Positions 4,895 through 5,789 of a DNA stretch of 5,789 bases are shown piece after piece; within the stretch, counting starts at the first letter, position 1, and every line of letters begins with the position of its first letter. The translations under genes were made by a program, and so were the position numbers. The notes beneath the pieces are model-generated. The model saw nothing but the letters and a program-made list of their open reading frames with translations. It ran no database searches and was not told where the DNA came from. This DNA comes from Parachlamydiaceae bacterium (GTDB lineage: Bacteria > Chlamydiota > Chlamydiia > Chlamydiales > Parachlamydiaceae), in assembly GCA_013815395.1 (NCBI GenBank), contig JACDGH010000179.1:1-5789 (forward strand), in the 5' to 3' direction.

Positions 4895-5239
4895 TCACTT
4901 CTCTATGATTTGCAATTATTTCATGAATAATCCATTAATGCCGTTTATAAGGCAAAACTCGCTTGATTTGATTCTTTCTCGATAAATCTTTAAAGAATGA
5001 ATGTGAGAAAGTTGATAAAACACCCCGAAGCTGATAAATTGAGGAATTAGCTTTAAAGCGTTATTAGTTATCTTTAATTTCTTGTGACAAACGATTATCT
5101 GTTTTAACAGACCAAAATAAGCTAAATATTTTTTAATTCCACAAATATAATTTAAATCCTTTAAGCTAAAATAGTCTCTGGTATGTATGATCTAAAAAAG
5201 GTTCTTACCGAATTTGGAATTTTTTTTAGCAATCTATCT
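4895..5239. other. 345-bp non-coding stretch with several small dyads
   Basis: No start-to-stop gene is visible. The minus strand is open for 92 codons (4916-5191) but has no ATG, GTG or TTG near its beginning and matches nothing I know. Small symmetric sequences are CTTTCTC/GAGAAAG (4974-4980 and 5005-5011) around a central TCTTTAAAGA, GCTTTAAAGC (5050-5059), and TCTGTT-TT-AACAGA (5098-5111). A weak ATTATT/AATAAT stem about 20 nt after the DUF2608 stop lacks GC pairs and a T-tract, so no terminator is called. Confidence 0.5.
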
Positions 5240-5617
5240 TTAGGACGATTTCCATAAATACGAACAAGTACTGCTTCTATTTAAGTAGCATACCCCCCTC
5301 TGTTTTTCCAAGGTGCTAATTCCATCTCCTGGGAGTCCCATCAACCTTTCAGTTGGATTCTTTGTCTTGTTTGCAATCGCTTTAACGAATTCGCTTTTCT
5401 TTACATAGCAGTACAAGCCATCAGGGAAAGAATCAAATGGCAGAAAAGCAATATACGCTTCTCTATTACCTCCAGAAGCATAGAAACTGTGGCGAGCTTG
5501 TATCTCTAACATCCTTTGATGTTGAGCATCTACGGGTTTACCGATGCCGATCAAAGCCCATAGTCTACCGTCCGCTCCCATCTTCTCTAACCTATTTAAT
5601 CGTATCTTATGAAACAT
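5240..5617 (-). CDS. Hypothetical protein, second gene of a minus-strand operon
   Basis: The frame gives 125 aa from ATG 5615-5617. A second ATG two codons earlier (5621-5623) is only one nt from AGGAG, whereas 5617 is 7 nt from it, so I prefer 5617. I do not recognise the family. It looks real: RLNRLEKMGADGRLWALIG, then VDAQHQRMLEIQARHSFYAS, an AFLPFDSFPDGLYCYVKK core, a helical VKAIANKTKNPTERLMG and a PGDGISTLEKQ segment. No signal peptide or membrane span is seen. The last 16 residues after GGGGGG (5293-5298) are Cys/Ser-rich and unlike the rest. One extra G would give a short natural-looking end (GGMLLK, stop at 5277-5279), so the 3' end may be frameshifted. It follows the preceding gene by about 10 nt, so the two are probably cotranscribed. 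Confidence 0.7.
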   Translation of the reverse strand: MFHKIRLNRLEKMGADGRLWALIGIGKPVDAQHQRMLEIQARHSFYASGGNREAYIAFLPFDSFPDGLYCYVKKSEFVKAIANKTKNPTERLMGLPGDGISTLEKQRGVCYLNRSSTCSYLWKSS

Positions 5618-5627
5618 AAGCATTCTC

Positions 5628-5789
5628 CTATTCTGTAATGGTATCCTCTAGTTTTCTGATTCTCTGCTCGATGTCTTTGAATTCCATATATTTGAGATTC
5701 ATATTCAAAAGATCAATCGCTACTCTATGCCGAACTGACTCTGATTCTGCATTATCAAGTAAGTCAATCAGGGTGTCACACGCCTTTGA
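5628..5789 (-). CDS. C-terminal part of an unidentified protein (5' end outside window)
   Basis: The minus strand is open from the right edge to TAG 5628-5630, giving 53 residues. They are strongly helical and include SESVRHRVAIDLLNMNLKYM then DIEQRIRKLEDTI, ending in a probable coiled coil. A helical repeat with V-R-x-R-A/V-A-x-x-L-L followed by an I-E-x-R-I-x-x-L-E tail resembles the C-terminus of phage small-terminase or phBC6A51-type HTH proteins, but this is only a weak resemblance. The stop codon overlaps the AGGAG ribosome site of the next gene, so the two form a tight operon. Its start and promoter lie outside the window. Confidence 0.65.
   Translation of the reverse strand, partial: SKACDTLIDLLDNAESESVRHRVAIDLLNMNLKYMEFKDIEQRIRKLEDTITE

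Noticed and set aside
4914..4925. Terminator after the DUF2608 gene (ATTATT/AATAAT stem)
   Set aside because: The stem is all A-T and is not followed by a T-tract.
5437..5619. 60-aa plus-strand frame opposite the minus-strand operon
   Set aside because: The minus-strand gene has a good ribosome site and operon context; this frame has neither.

Overview
The window is a low-GC (by eye roughly one third G+C), gene-poor bacterial accessory region. It holds toxin-antitoxin (TA) cassettes, broken genes, repeats and orphan genes. The genus cannot be fixed from the sequence. The DUF2608-type HAD protein belongs to a family I associate mainly with intracellular bacteria such as Legionella, Coxiella and chlamydiae, which makes an amoeba- or host-associated low-GC bacterium a reasonable but tentative guess.

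Layout, left to right. Positions 1-509 (minus) carry most of a chloramphenicol acetyltransferase (CAT), cut by the window edge before its catalytic His motif. Behind it on the same strand (567-818) is a short Nudix remnant with a damaged Nudix box. Then, on the plus strand, comes a string of TA-type modules. The first is an XRE-HTH/Panacea antitoxin (900-1688) overlapping a RelE/ParE-like toxin (1672-2076), with an operator-like palindrome in front. The second is an MntA nucleotidyltransferase antitoxin (2119-2415) with its HepT (HEPN) toxin, which is frameshifted. The 3' end of hepT runs straight into the last ~40 codons of a DUF4160 gene, followed by its usual neighbour DUF2442 (2861-3121). 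So the first pair looks intact, the second has lost its toxin, and the third has lost most of its first gene.

From 3122 to 4114 there is one unrecognised minus-strand ORF (3214-3510), a 128-bp inverted-repeat structure built of TGCGTA motifs (3563-3690; a third motif copy lies just upstream of mntA), and a 135-bp MITE-like hairpin flanked by TA (3909-4043). A DUF2608 HAD-fold gene follows (4115-4894). After a 345-bp non-coding stretch, the right end holds two minus-strand genes in an apparent operon: an unrecognised 125-aa protein (5240-5617) and, upstream of it, the C-terminal end of a protein running off the window.

Functionally, the intact Panacea/RelE-like pair is the best candidate for an active and poorly described system. 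The rest reads as a decaying cassette array reshaped by deletion and small mobile elements.
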